DNA of 64,000 nt, from NCBI RefSeq assembly GCF_021729015.1, contig NZ_JAJQQZ010000002.1, forward strand, positions 124,001 through 188,000. Reading direction: 5' to 3'. The notes beneath the pieces were generated by a model. It searched no databases and was not told the origin of the DNA. It was given only the letters and a program-made list of their open reading frames with translations. Below are positions 1 through 8,177 of this stretch, in pieces; the stretch's first letter is position 1, and each line of letters starts with the position of its first letter. This DNA comes from Halobacterium rubrum (GTDB lineage: Archaea; Halobacteriota; Halobacteria; Halobacteriales; Halobacteriaceae). The translations under genes and the position numbers were made by a program.

Positions 1-277
1 GGTCTTCGAGGACGCCGGGGTCGAGGGCGTCGCCGACCGCTTCGAGAACCCCTTCGCGCTCGCGGATTGCGGCCGCGTCGCCGTCGTAGAACCGGACGTA
101 CTCGGCGCGCGTGTGTTCCTCGAGGCCGTGTTTGATGGCGAAGTAGCCCTCGGGGACGGGCTCGCCGCACACCTCGCACTCGTGGTCGGTGTGGTCGGTC
201 ACCTGGTGTGCCAGCAGCGCTTCCACTGTCTCGAACGTCGACCCACAGCCGACGATTGCGCACTCCCACCCGGGCAT
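1..277 (-). CDS. Double C2H2 zinc-finger protein, C-terminus cut off by window edge
   Basis: The gene starts at ATG 277 and runs off the left edge, so only about 92 residues are visible. Two zinc fingers can be read directly: Cys6, Cys11, His24, His29 (C-x4-C-x12-H-x4-H) and Cys34, Cys37, His50, His55 (C-x2-C-x12-H-x4-H). The second finger is followed by a charged segment. Small two-finger proteins like this are common in haloarchaea and are usually taken to bind nucleic acid or protein, but no target is known, so function is inferred from the fold only. A TATA-like element lies 25-34 bp upstream, which supports this start and a leaderless transcript separate from the next gene. Confidence 0.8.
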   Translation of the reverse strand, partial: MPGWECAIVGCGSTFETVEALLAHQVTDHTDHECEVCGEPVPEGYFAIKHGLEEHTRAEYVRFYDGDAAAIREREGVLEAVGDALDPGVLED

Positions 278-301
278 ACCCCGTGGTAGCCCGAGCGCGC
301 G

Positions 302-311
302 CATAAACTTT
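302..311 (-). promoter_or_regulatory. TATA-like promoter element of the zinc-finger gene
   Basis: On the minus strand the AT-rich stretch AAAGTTTATG stands out in GC-rich surroundings, 25-34 bp before ATG 277. That is the spacing expected for an archaeal TATA box serving a leaderless mRNA. Confidence 0.5.
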
Positions 312-545
312 GTGTCGCCGGCTAGAGAACTGAACCCCACGAGTCTGCCGAATGTCGGCCACCTGTCAGACGCAGTCTCGCACGTGATAACGAGTCTGTT
401 CAGTGTTAACAACCCATTTGCAGTGCTCTCGCCCGACGGTAGACGCGACCTCCCCACTGTTCTCGGTTCGCGACGGCTTCAGGGTCAGCTAGCAGCCCAG
501 TCGTGTTCGGTGCGCTCCCGAGACCCATCGAGTCTCCTCGAATGC

Positions 546-571
546 CTCCCTACTCCTCGCCGGACTGCCGG
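546..571. repeat. 26-bp direct repeat, downstream copy of the acyl-CoA dehydrogenase 3' end
   Basis: These 26 bases, starting CTCCCTACTCCTCGCCGGAC, are identical to 597-622. The second copy contains the last codons and stop of the acyl-CoA dehydrogenase (RQSGEE then stop, read on the minus strand). The two copies are 51 bp apart, so the gene's tail exists twice; this copy lies beyond the stop codon. Confidence 0.85.
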
Positions 572-587
572 GAACCGAAGAGTTCCC
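570..587. other. 6-bp hairpin between the two repeat copies
   Basis: GGGAAC (570-575) and GTTCCC (582-587) are inverted repeats with a 6-nt loop. The hairpin sits 14 bp past the acyl-CoA dehydrogenase stop. No T-tract follows on the minus strand, so a role in termination is only a possibility. Confidence 0.35.
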
Positions 588-596
588 AACGTCCGT

Positions 597-622
597 CTCC
601 CTACTCCTCGCCGGACTGCCGG
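597..622. repeat. 26-bp direct repeat, copy inside the acyl-CoA dehydrogenase 3' end
   Basis: Partner of the copy at 546-571. It covers the last seven codons and the stop codon of the dehydrogenase plus 4 bp downstream. Confidence 0.85.
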
Positions 623-1782
623 TAGACGAGGTTGCGCTGGATCTCGTTGGCGCCCTCGTAGATGACCGGGATGCGGACGTCGCGGTAGACGCGGGCGATG
701 CGGCGGTCGGTGAGGTTCGAGCGGCCGCCGTGGAACTGCATCCCCTGCTCGGCGTTCGCGGTCGCGACCTCCGTCGCCTTCGTCTTCGCCATCGCCGCCC
801 ACAGGCCCGGGTTCTCGTAGGCCTCGACCTTCTCGGCGGCGCGGTACGCGAGCGCCCGCGCCGACTCGAACTCGATACGCATGTCGGCGAGCCCGTGCTG
901 GACCGCCTGGAAGTCCGAGATGTTCCGGCCGAACTCCTCACGACCGTGCGTGAACTCCCAGGCCTCCTCGAAGGCGGCCGCGGCCAGTCCGAGGCCGTGG
1001 CCGGAGACGACGACGCGGCCGTGGTTGAAGAAGTCCGCGAGCATCATGAACCCGGCTCCCTCGCTCCCGATGAGGTTGGCCTCGGGAATCCGGCAGTCGT
1101 CGAAGACGATGTGGGCCTGCTTCGACGCGCGCATCCCCATCTTCTCGGGGATGTGTTCGGCCTCGTAGCCATCGGTGTCGGTCGGCACGGCGAACAGCGA
1201 GTAGTTCATGTAGCGGTCGTCGGTGTCGGCGGTCTTCGCGTAGACGGTGACCCAGTCCGCCTCGACGCCGTTGCCGATCCAGTACTTCTCGCCGTTCAGG
1301 ACGTACTCGTCGCCCGCGTCCCCACCGGGACGTTCGACTCTCTCGGCGGTCGTCTGCATGCCGGCGAGGTCGGAGCCGACCTCCGGCTCGGAGACCGCCA
1401 GCCCCGTGAGCTGCTCGTTCTCCGCGACCGGACGGAGGAACCGCTCTTTCTGTTCCTCGCTGCCGTACTCCTGCATCAGCTCGGCGCCGAAGCTCGCCAG
1501 CTGGAGCGTCAGCGCGATGCCGGCGTCAGCCCGGAAGAACTCTTCGGCGATGGCCAGCACCTGCGTCAGGTCGAGGCCGCGGCCGCCGTACTCCTCGCTG
1601 ATGTCCTGGGCGACCAGCCCGGCGTCCATCCCGGCTTCGAGTATCTCCCAGGGGTACTCGCCCGTCCGGTAGTACTCCTCGGCGTTCGGCGCGACGTGCT
1701 CGGCGGCGAACTCGCGGGCGTCGCGTTTCACGTCGCGGGCGTGCTCGGGGACCACGTCCTCGGAGAGCAACTCGAAGCTCAT
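601..1782 (-). CDS. Acyl-CoA dehydrogenase
   Basis: FAD enzyme that oxidises an acyl-CoA to the trans-2-enoyl-CoA and passes electrons to electron-transferring flavoprotein, in fatty-acid or branched-chain amino-acid breakdown; chain-length preference cannot be read. It is 393 residues long, normal for the family. The N-terminal helical domain is followed by the family signature SEPEVGSD at 131-138, a beta domain, and a C-terminal helical domain containing VIYEGANEIQR. Glu376 in that motif matches the catalytic base of medium-chain enzymes. ATG 1782 is chosen because further upstream the frame only runs antisense to the PHP gene. It stands alone, back to back with the PHP gene. The last 26 bp of the gene are duplicated just downstream. 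Confidence 0.93.
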   Translation of the reverse strand: MSFELLSEDVVPEHARDVKRDAREFAAEHVAPNAEEYYRTGEYPWEILEAGMDAGLVAQDISEEYGGRGLDLTQVLAIAEEFFRADAGIALTLQLASFGAELMQEYGSEEQKERFLRPVAENEQLTGLAVSEPEVGSDLAGMQTTAERVERPGGDAGDEYVLNGEKYWIGNGVEADWVTVYAKTADTDDRYMNYSLFAVPTDTDGYEAEHIPEKMGMRASKQAHIVFDDCRIPEANLIGSEGAGFMMLADFFNHGRVVVSGHGLGLAAAAFEEAWEFTHGREEFGRNISDFQAVQHGLADMRIEFESARALAYRAAEKVEAYENPGLWAAMAKTKATEVATANAEQGMQFHGGRSNLTDRRIARVYRDVRIPVIYEGANEIQRNLVYRQSGEE

Positions 1783-1890
1783 ACCCTCTCTTGGGACGCC
1801 ACTCCCATAAGCCCGCTCGAACGGCGAACGGCGGGCGAAGCGTTCACCGAGACCGAAAGCGGCTAACTGCCGCCACGCGAACCCCGGGGC

Positions 1891-2646
1891 GTGCCGACGA
1901 CTCGTGTCGACCTCCACGTGAAGGTACTCGACGAAACCGTCGTTCGTCGCGCGAAGGCCGCCGGCGTCGACGTGCTCGTGTACGCGCCGCACTTCACGCG
2001 GCTTCCCGACATCCGGGAGCGGGCGGCCGCGTTCAGCGACGAGGACCTCCTCGTGGTGCCCGGGCGGGAGCTCTTCACGGGGTCGTACCGGGACCGCAAG
2101 CACGTGCTCGCAGTCGGCCTCAACGAGGGCGTCCCGGACTTCGTGACCCTCGACGGCGCGCTCACGGAACTCGAGCGGCAGGGCGCCGCCGTTCTCGCCC
2201 CTCATCCGGACTTCCTCACCGTGAGTCTCACGCCCGCGGACGTGGAGGCGTACCGGGACCGGCTGGACGGCGTGGAGACGTACAACCCGAAACACCTCCC
2301 CCACCACGACCAGCGGGCTCGCCGGGTGGCCGACGCCCACGACCTCCCCCAGTTCGGGTCGTCGTACGCCCACCTGCCGGGAAGCGTCGGGCAGGTCTGG
2401 ACGGAGTTCGACGCCGACATCGACTCGGCGACCGCACTCGTGGACGCGCTACAGTCGGGCGTGAGCCGGAGCGTCCACCACGAGGACGGCACCGGCCACT
2501 ACCGCCACCGGCTCGCGGAGAAACTCCACCTCGTCTACGAGAACACGTGGGAGAAGGTCGACCGACTGCTGCTCTCGGGGATGGAACCAACCCACCCCCG
2601 CCACATCGCGTACGACGGCCGGTTCGACGACGTCGCGGTCTACTAG
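1891..2646 (+). CDS. PHP-fold metal-dependent phosphoesterase-like protein
   Basis: A 251-residue protein with a GTG start. Motifs of the PHP superfamily appear in order: DLH at 7-9, YAPH at 31-34, PGRE at 57-60, a His at 71 and APHPDF at 103-108, which would hold two or three metal ions. The first motif reads DLHVK, so the second His of the usual DLHxH is Lys. This family includes phosphatases and nucleases; the substrate here is unknown. The C-terminal part has many His residues and matches the PHP-associated region seen in haloarchaeal homologues. Its stop overlaps the stop of the convergent membrane gene by 3 bp. Confidence 0.75.
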   Translation: MPTTRVDLHVKVLDETVVRRAKAAGVDVLVYAPHFTRLPDIRERAAAFSDEDLLVVPGRELFTGSYRDRKHVLAVGLNEGVPDFVTLDGALTELERQGAAVLAPHPDFLTVSLTPADVEAYRDRLDGVETYNPKHLPHHDQRARRVADAHDLPQFGSSYAHLPGSVGQVWTEFDADIDSATALVDALQSGVSRSVHHEDGTGHYRHRLAEKLHLVYENTWEKVDRLLLSGMEPTHPRHIAYDGRFDDVAVY

Positions 2647-3125
2647 AGGACGTTCCCGACCGCGTCCATCGGCAGGACCTGTGGCGCCAGGTAGAGCACG
2701 GCGGCGATGGCGGCGAGTTCGAGGACGGTGACGACGACAGTGGCGAGCGTCGCCCACTTCGAGGACGTCGTGACGCCGACCGGCAGCCCGAACTCCTCGT
2801 CCCACAGCGGGTAGAACAGGGCGATGCCGCGCCTGCTGCCGACAGCGTCGAGGACGTAGTGGCTGGCGATGCCGACCCAGACCCACTGGAGGTTCCCGAA
2901 GTAGAACGGGAAGGCGTACAGCAACGCGAGCACGGGGAGGTTGTGGAGGGTCTTGCGGTGTTTCCCGAAGTCGGTGTCGACGTCGGGGAACAGGGTGCCG
3001 AGCACGACCGGGACGAGGGTCGCGGCGATGGTCTCGAACGTCTGGATGCCGCCGTCCGGGTGCAGGACGTACCCGAGCCCCACTGCCAGCAGGATGCCGT
3101 TCAGCACGTGGTCGCCTTTGTTCAC
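2643..3125 (-). CDS. YdjM-like membrane-bound metal-dependent hydrolase (DUF457 type)
   Basis: A 160-residue integral membrane protein with a GTG start and about four hydrophobic helices. Conserved polar motifs sit at helix ends: HVLNG at 6-10, FPDVDTDFGKHRKTLHN at 46-62 and SHYVLDAVGSRRGIALFYP at 88-106. These His and Asp residues are the putative metal ligands that define the YdjM/DUF457 family, whose substrate is unknown in archaea. It is transcribed on its own and convergent with the PHP gene. Confidence 0.8.
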   Translation of the reverse strand: MNKGDHVLNGILLAVGLGYVLHPDGGIQTFETIAATLVPVVLGTLFPDVDTDFGKHRKTLHNLPVLALLYAFPFYFGNLQWVWVGIASHYVLDAVGSRRGIALFYPLWDEEFGLPVGVTTSSKWATLATVVVTVLELAAIAAVLYLAPQVLPMDAVGNVL

Positions 3126-3146
3126 GTTACCGTTCAGACGAGGGGG

Positions 3147-3662
3147 TCACGTGATGTTTTCGAGTTCGGTCTCGAGTCGTGTCAACGCAGCACGTGCAAT
3201 CTGTTCTTTGACCGCCAGTCGGTCGCCGTCGAACTCGCGATGGACCACCGTGGCGTACGAGTCCTGACTGCCCCAGTCGCCGGCGTGCGCGAGCCCGACG
3301 TAGACGGTGCCGACTGGCTTCTCGTCGGTGCCGCCGTCGGGCCCGGCGATGCCGGTCGTCGCGACACCCCACGTCGCTCCCGCCCGGTCGCGGACGCCCC
3401 GCGCCATCTGACGGGCGACGGGTTCGCTGACGGCGCCGTGCTCGTCGAGGGCTTCCCGTGTGACGCCGTGGTCGAGTTTCGCGTCGTACGTGTACGTGAC
3501 GTAGCTCCGGTCGAAGTAGTCGCTGGAGCCCGGGACGTCGGTGAGCAGCGAGCCGATCAGCCCGCCCGTGCAGGACTCGGCGGTGGCGACGGTGTGGCCG
3601 GCGTCCCGGAGCGCGTCCCCGACTGTCTCCTCGACCGGCGGGTCGGCGGCGTACTCGCGCAT
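3147..3662 (-). CDS. CinA C-terminal-type nicotinamide-nucleotide amidohydrolase
   Basis: Stand-alone PncC/CinA C-terminal domain. The family deamidates nicotinamide mononucleotide to nicotinic acid mononucleotide in the pyridine-nucleotide salvage cycle. At 171 residues it is the usual size. The signature TAESCTGG is at 27-34, and TTGIAGPDGG followed by EKPVGTVY lies in the second half. The N-terminal CinA/MoaB-like domain of bacterial CinA is absent, as is normal for the short form. ATG 3662 (MREYAADPP) is preferred over a start nine codons upstream because it matches the usual family beginning. No partner gene is adjacent. Confidence 0.85.
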   Translation of the reverse strand: MREYAADPPVEETVGDALRDAGHTVATAESCTGGLIGSLLTDVPGSSDYFDRSYVTYTYDAKLDHGVTREALDEHGAVSEPVARQMARGVRDRAGATWGVATTGIAGPDGGTDEKPVGTVYVGLAHAGDWGSQDSYATVVHREFDGDRLAVKEQIARAALTRLETELENIT

Positions 3663-3729
3663 GAACGGAGGTTCTGCTGGCGTCTGCAAGAAGGTGGCGG
3701 GCAGCCAGTTAGCTTCGGGACGGCCTCGT

Positions 3730-4074
3730 TCAGACCGTGTCGCGGTCGGTGTACGTGTGCCGCTCGGCGATCGTGCCGTCCGCGACGAAGTGGAAGTCGG
3801 CGAACCCGAACGAGACCGGCTCGCCGGCCTGCTCGCCGGTGAACGTCCCGCGGACGGCCACCCGGTCGCCGTCGACGACGACGTCGTGAATCTCGTGTTC
3901 GCCCTCGAGTGCGCGCTCCTCGCGGTAGAACGTCGCGAGCGCGTCCTTGCCGTCGATGCTTGTCTGACCCGGGCGCTCGTAGGTGACGTCGTCGGCGAAC
4001 AGCGCCAGCAGGTCGTCGACGCGGTCGTCGTCGACGGCGTCGTAGTACTCGTGGACGAGGTCTCGGTGGCCCAT
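3730..4074 (-). CDS. SnoaL/NTF2-like protein
   Basis: A 114-residue protein with the pattern of the SnoaL-like NTF2 fold: an N-terminal helix with HEYYDAVDDDRVDDLLALF, followed by strands containing DVVVDGDRVAVRGTFTG and a final TYTDRDTV strand. Members form cone-shaped pockets and act as small isomerases, hydrolases or binding proteins. No catalytic Asp/His arrangement can be assigned with confidence, so the substrate is unknown. ATG 4074 is chosen because the longer frame runs antisense into the aminotransferase. The gene is divergent from that aminotransferase, with 94 bp between the starts. Confidence 0.75.
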   Translation of the reverse strand: MGHRDLVHEYYDAVDDDRVDDLLALFADDVTYERPGQTSIDGKDALATFYREERALEGEHEIHDVVVDGDRVAVRGTFTGEQAGEPVSFGFADFHFVADGTIAERHTYTDRDTV

Positions 4075-4168
4075 GTGTAGAGTGACGGCGGGAAGGCGGG
4101 TCAACGACAGCCTCCCGGCGACGTTTGCCGGGCGAAAGACACAGGTACCGACGCACCGAGGCTCCGAT

Positions 4169-5269
4169 ATGGAGTACGAGGAGCCGCTGTTCTTCCGCGT
4201 GATGAAGTACGCGGCCGCCGCCGACCGCGACGTGGTGGACATGGTCTCGGGGAACCCCGACTGGGGGTCGCCGCCAGCCGTCAGCGAGGGGCTGCACGCG
4301 TACGCCGACACGGGCGGCGACGACTTCCAGTACCCGCCCAGCGAGGGCCTGCGGGAGCTCCGCGAGGAGATCGCGGCGCGCCGGGGCGTCGACGTCGAGC
4401 AGGTCGTCGTGACGAACGGCGGCGGCGGCGCGAACTACCTCGCGATGGGGCGCGCGCTGGAACGGGGCGCCGGCGACGAGGTCGTGATGACGGACCCGGT
4501 GTACCCCTACTACCCGGGGAAGACGACGATGCTCGGCGGCAGCAAGCGGTTCGTGCCGGTCGCCGACGACGGCAGCCTCGACCCCGCCGACGTCCGGGCG
4601 GCGGCCAGCGAGGACACGGCCTGCATCGTCGTGAACACGCCGAACAACCCCACGGGCGCTGTGTACGGCGAGGACACGATGCGCGAACTCGTCGCTATCG
4701 CGGAGGGACACGACGCCATCCTCGTCAGCGACGAGGTGTACGACCACTTCGACTACTCGGGGCGGTTCACGAGCGCCCTGTCGTTCGACTCCCCGAACCG
4801 CATCGTGACGAACTCGTTCTCGAAGTCGCTGGCCATCACGGGGTTCCGGGTCGGGTACGCCATCGCCGACGAGCGCCACGCCGAGCCGATGAAGTCCCGG
4901 CACATGCTCACGAGCGTGGCCGGCAGCCGGCCGTCGCAGGCCGCCGTGTTGCACGCGCTGCGCGAGACGGACCCAGAGTACTACGAGGACACTCGGGCGC
5001 TGCTCCGCGAGCGCATCGACGCCTTCACCGACGCGCTGGACGCTGCCGGCGCCGAGTACACGACGCCCGACGGGTCGTTCTACGTGATGGCGCGGTTCCC
5101 CGGCTTCCCGGGGACGCTTGAGAACGTCTACGAGCTCGTCGACGAGGCCGGCGTCGCGGGGATGCCGGGCGCCGGCTTCGGCGAGTCCCGCGAGGACTGG
5201 CTGCGGTTCGCGCTCGTCACGCCCCGGGCCGAGGAGGCGGCCGACCGGCTCGCCGACTACTTCGACTGA
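4169..5269 (+). CDS. Class I/II PLP-dependent aminotransferase
   Basis: Fold-type I aminotransferase of 366 residues that moves an amino group between an amino acid and a 2-oxo acid; aspartate or aromatic substrates are plausible but not proven. NTPNNPTG is at 156-163 and SDEVYDHF at 187-194, whose Asp should contact the pyridine nitrogen. The PLP-binding lysine is Lys219 in SFSKSLAITGFRVGY, which also holds the phosphate-binding Arg motif. The family's C-terminal Arg region (EDWLRFAL) is present. The start MEYEEPLFFR fits the short N-terminus of this archaeal subgroup. Transcribed alone. Confidence 0.9.
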   Translation: MEYEEPLFFRVMKYAAAADRDVVDMVSGNPDWGSPPAVSEGLHAYADTGGDDFQYPPSEGLRELREEIAARRGVDVEQVVVTNGGGGANYLAMGRALERGAGDEVVMTDPVYPYYPGKTTMLGGSKRFVPVADDGSLDPADVRAAASEDTACIVVNTPNNPTGAVYGEDTMRELVAIAEGHDAILVSDEVYDHFDYSGRFTSALSFDSPNRIVTNSFSKSLAITGFRVGYAIADERHAEPMKSRHMLTSVAGSRPSQAAVLHALRETDPEYYEDTRALLRERIDAFTDALDAAGAEYTTPDGSFYVMARFPGFPGTLENVYELVDEAGVAGMPGAGFGESREDWLRFALVTPRAEEAADRLADYFD

Positions 5270-5320
5270 CAGCCGGGCGCGACCAACGGATTGACCCCGG
5301 TGGGCGCCCGACGCAGGGGT

Positions 5321-6436
5321 ATGGACGAAATCGAGGTCGAGGCAGTCGATTCTCTCGACCCGGGCGTCGAGGTCGACACCGCCGAGTACGTGCTGTACGG
5401 CGGCAAAGGCGGCGTCGGGAAGACGACCATGGCTGCTGCGACGGCGCTCGCGAGCGCGAGCGACGGCACGAACACGCTCGTCGTCTCCACGGACCCCGCG
5501 CACTCGCTGTCCGACACGCTGGAGGCGGAGATTCCGAGCCGGCCCCACCGCATCCGGGAGGACGTGCCGCTGTGGGCGGTCGAAATCGACCCGGACGACG
5601 CGCTCGACCAGGCCGGCATGTTCGGGCAGGACGGCGCGCTCTCCAGCGGCCTCGACACGCTGCTCGGCGGGGGCGGCGGCGGGATGCCTGGGATGGGCGG
5701 TGGCGGCGCGGACGCTGGCCCCGGAGCGGCGGGCGCGGGCGGAGCACCCGGCGACGATGACGGTAACAGCGCGGCGATGATGCCGGGCGCCGACGAGGCC
5801 GCGGCGATGCAGCTCCTGCTGGAGTACCTCGACGACGACCGCTTCGACCGCGTCGTCGTCGACACGGCGCCGACCGGGCACACGCTCCGGCTGCTGGAAC
5901 TCCCCGAGGTGATGGACTCGATGGTCGGCCGCCTGATGCAGCTGCGCGAACGCTTCGGCGGCATGATGGAGGGGCTCACGGGCATGTTCGGCGGCGGCGA
6001 CGACGACGCGGCCGACGCCGAGCAGGCGATGGGCGACCTCGACGCGGTCAAAGAGCGCGTCGAACGCCTCCGCGCCGTGCTCACCGACCCGCAGCGCACC
6101 GACTTCCGGGTCGTGCTCGTCCCCGAGGAGCTCTCGGTCGCGGAGTCCGACCGGCTGGTCGCGCGGCTCGACGAGTACGGCGTTCCCGTCAATACGGTGG
6201 TCGTGAACCGCGTGATGGAGCCGCTGGCGGACGTCACCGACGTCCCCGCGGACGCGTTCGTCGCGCCGAACCACGAGGACTGCGAGTTCTGCGCGCGCCG
6301 CTGGGACGTCCAGCAGCAGGCGCTGGCGGACGCCCAGGACCTCTTCCGCGGCCACGAGGTCAAGCGCGTCCCGCTGCTCGCCGAGGAAGTCCGGGGCGAG
6401 CGGCCGCTGCGCGTCGTGGCGTCCTGTCTGGAGTAG
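5321..6436 (+). CDS. ArsA/Get3-family ATPase with glycine-rich insert
   Basis: A 371-residue deviant-Walker ATPase of the ArsA/Get3 (TRC40) family. It has the signature-lysine P-loop KGGVGKTT at 29-36, switch I STDPAHSLSD at 56-65, switch II DTAPTGHTLRLL at 181-192, and a CxxC at 321-324 (CEFC), the zinc-mediated dimer motif of Get3. Get3 inserts tail-anchored membrane proteins; ArsA drives arsenite efflux. No arsenite-binding Cys triad or ars gene is nearby and there is only one ATPase half, so a Get3-like chaperone role is the better inference. Residues about 115-147 are a Gly/Ala/Met-rich insert, and a second GGG-acidic stretch follows near 222-232, in the client-binding part. ATG 5321 follows a TATA-like element about 27 bp upstream. 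Confidence 0.88.
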   Translation: MDEIEVEAVDSLDPGVEVDTAEYVLYGGKGGVGKTTMAAATALASASDGTNTLVVSTDPAHSLSDTLEAEIPSRPHRIREDVPLWAVEIDPDDALDQAGMFGQDGALSSGLDTLLGGGGGGMPGMGGGGADAGPGAAGAGGAPGDDDGNSAAMMPGADEAAAMQLLLEYLDDDRFDRVVVDTAPTGHTLRLLELPEVMDSMVGRLMQLRERFGGMMEGLTGMFGGGDDDAADAEQAMGDLDAVKERVERLRAVLTDPQRTDFRVVLVPEELSVAESDRLVARLDEYGVPVNTVVVNRVMEPLADVTDVPADAFVAPNHEDCEFCARRWDVQQQALADAQDLFRGHEVKRVPLLAEEVRGERPLRVVASCLE

Positions 6437-6457
6437 AGGCGGTTTCCTGCCCGGGCG

Positions 6458-7279
6458 CTACGTCATGAACTTCAGCAGCGCGCGGTAGCCGGCGTCGAGT
6501 AGCGTGTCCGGGAGGAAGCGCGCGAGCACGCCGACGCGGCCGGCCTGCGCGACCGGGTAGCGGGCCGCCGGGTTCGGACTGACGGCCGCCTCCACGATGA
6601 CCTCGGCGACGCGCTCCGGTGGCACGGCACCGATGCCGTTGACGGCGCTCGCGTCCTCGAACCACGAGTAGACGCGCTCGTAGGCGCCGCTGTGGTCGAG
6701 GTCGTCGAGTTCGGCCTCGGCGCGGTCCTGGAAGCCGGTGTCGACCGGGCCGGGTTCGACCACCGCGACGTCGACACCGTACTCCGCGACCTCGTTGCGG
6801 AGCGCGTCGCTGATCCCCTCCAGCGCGAACTTCGAGCCGTTGTAGGCGCCCATCCCCGGCGTCGCCACGCGGCCGGAGACGCTGGAGACGTTCACGATGG
6901 TGCCGTCCTCGCGCTCCCGCATGTGGGGGAGGGCGGCCCGAATCAGGCGGTGGGGGCCGTAGACGTTCACGTCGAACTGCCGGTGGAGCTTCCGCGGCTG
7001 GACGTCCTCCAGCGGCCCGAGCTGCGCGAACCCGGCGTTGTTCACCAGACAGTCCAGCCGGCCGTGCTCGTCGGCGACGTCGTCGACGACGTTCCGGCAC
7101 TGAGCGGGCTTCGTCACGTCCAGCTCGGCGGTCTCGCAGTCGGTCTCGTCTGCGAGGTCTGCGAGGTCGTCCGTGTCTCGCGCCGTCGCGACGACCGTCC
7201 ACTCCTCGTCGGCGAGCGACCGAACCGTCGCCGCGCCGACGCCCGACGAACACCCGGTCACGAGTGCGACCTTCTCCAT
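6458..7279 (-). CDS. Classical short-chain dehydrogenase/reductase
   Basis: NAD(P)-dependent oxidoreductase of 273 residues. The Rossmann glycine motif TGCSSGVG is at 8-15, NNAG at 80-83, the catalytic Ser in NVSS near 132, and the YxxxK pair at Tyr146/Lys150. PGPVDTGF follows, as usual. Arg34 after the second strand suggests a preference for NADPH, which is inference. Substrate is unknown; the long C-terminal segment resembles retinol- or steroid-dehydrogenase-like members. It is convergent with the ArsA/Get3 gene, with a clear TATA-like element upstream. Confidence 0.88.
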   Translation of the reverse strand: MEKVALVTGCSSGVGAATVRSLADEEWTVVATARDTDDLADLADETDCETAELDVTKPAQCRNVVDDVADEHGRLDCLVNNAGFAQLGPLEDVQPRKLHRQFDVNVYGPHRLIRAALPHMREREDGTIVNVSSVSGRVATPGMGAYNGSKFALEGISDALRNEVAEYGVDVAVVEPGPVDTGFQDRAEAELDDLDHSGAYERVYSWFEDASAVNGIGAVPPERVAEVIVEAAVSPNPAARYPVAQAGRVGVLARFLPDTLLDAGYRALLKFMT

Positions 7280-7300
7280 GCTGGCACCGTCGGGGGCCGG

Positions 7301-7310
7301 GTAATTAATG
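7301..7310 (-). promoter_or_regulatory. TATA-like element of the SDR gene
   Basis: CATTAATTAC on the minus strand, 22-31 bp before ATG 7279, the expected distance for a leaderless haloarchaeal promoter. It is one of the most AT-rich short stretches in this part of the window. Confidence 0.55.
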
Positions 7311-7378
7311 CTTGAGTAGTCGACCGCCCAGCCACCCGTGAGGAGCGAGGGCGCTGCTGCTGGCGTGCCGGCGAGCGG

Positions 7379-8173
7379 TCACTTCAGGTCGTCGGCGTGC
7401 TGGTCGGCGAGCCGCGTGGGCGCGGGGAGCTTGTAGCCGGTGCAGGTGGCTTCGACGAGGTCGGCGGCCGCCTCGGCGCTCACGCGGTGGCCGGGGCTGA
7501 CGTAGAGAGGGTTGACGTGGCGCGTCTCGGGGTTCGGGTACTGGCGGGACTGGAGAGCGTACCCGACGACGGTGCCGTCGGGGGCGTCCATCGAGTCGTC
7601 GGCCTCGATGGCGACCCGGGCGCCCTCGGGCAGCGGGTCGGCGAGCGATTCCGCTGGGGTGCCACAGAGGAGGTTCTTCGCGACGCCGACCGCCGGCGCG
7701 TCGAAGAGCACGCCGACGTGCGCCGCGAGGCCGGCCTGCCGGAAGTGGATGCGGCCGCTGCCGTCCAGCACGAGCAGGTCCGGGTCGACGGTCAGCGACT
7801 CGAGGGCGTCGACGATGGCGCCGCCCTCGCGAAACGCGAGCAGCCCCGGCACGTAGGGGATGTCCAGTGGCGCGCGGCCGGCCGCGCGCTCGACGACGGC
7901 GCCGTCTCGAATCGCGACGGCGGCGCTCACGGATTCCTCGTCGCCACGGAACGCCTGGTCGACGCCAACGACCACCGGGGCGTCCCCGTCGCTGGCGGTG
8001 GACTCGCCGAGGGTCGTCTGCTCGCTCGGCGTCTCCTCGAGCGCGACGCTCGCGGGCGTCAGGCCGTGGTCGTCGGAGAAGTCGGCCGCAGCCGCGATGT
8101 CGCGCTGGAGGGACTCCATGTCGCCGGTGTCCAGCGAGGGGTCCGGGAGGAACTCGGGGCGGACGACGTCCAT
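7379..8173 (-). CDS. nfi: Endonuclease V
   Basis: DNA repair nuclease that cuts next to deoxyinosine (deaminated adenine). The 264-residue protein has the metal-binding acidic residues in their usual contexts: Asp72 in VGVDQAF, Glu116 in PGLLAFRE and Asp137 in LVLDGSG. The strand-separating wedge PYVP is at 106-109. The common HPR motif reads HFR at 143-145, a small deviation. GVAKNLLCG follows as expected. The N-terminal ~65 residues are a haloarchaeal extension. ATG 8173 lies 4 bp past the rhomboid gene's stop, so the two form an operon. Confidence 0.92.
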   Translation of the reverse strand: MDVVRPEFLPDPSLDTGDMESLQRDIAAAADFSDDHGLTPASVALEETPSEQTTLGESTASDGDAPVVVGVDQAFRGDEESVSAAVAIRDGAVVERAAGRAPLDIPYVPGLLAFREGGAIVDALESLTVDPDLLVLDGSGRIHFRQAGLAAHVGVLFDAPAVGVAKNLLCGTPAESLADPLPEGARVAIEADDSMDAPDGTVVGYALQSRQYPNPETRHVNPLYVSPGHRVSAEAAADLVEATCTGYKLPAPTRLADQHADDLK

Positions 8174-8177
8174 GCTG

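Larger units (their letters stand above)
278..600. other. 323-bp gene-free gap with a relatively AT-rich centre
   Basis: I see no credible gene here. The right part of the gap holds the zinc-finger promoter near 302-311. A comparatively AT-rich stretch lies around 378-422. The end next to the acyl-CoA dehydrogenase carries a copy of that gene's last 26 bp and a small hairpin, listed separately. Open frames crossing it are shadows without family features. Confidence 0.6.

Noticed and set aside
5321-6436. Arsenite-pump ATPase
   Set aside because: Single ATPase half, no arsenite-binding Cys set and no ars neighbours; Get3-like is the better call.
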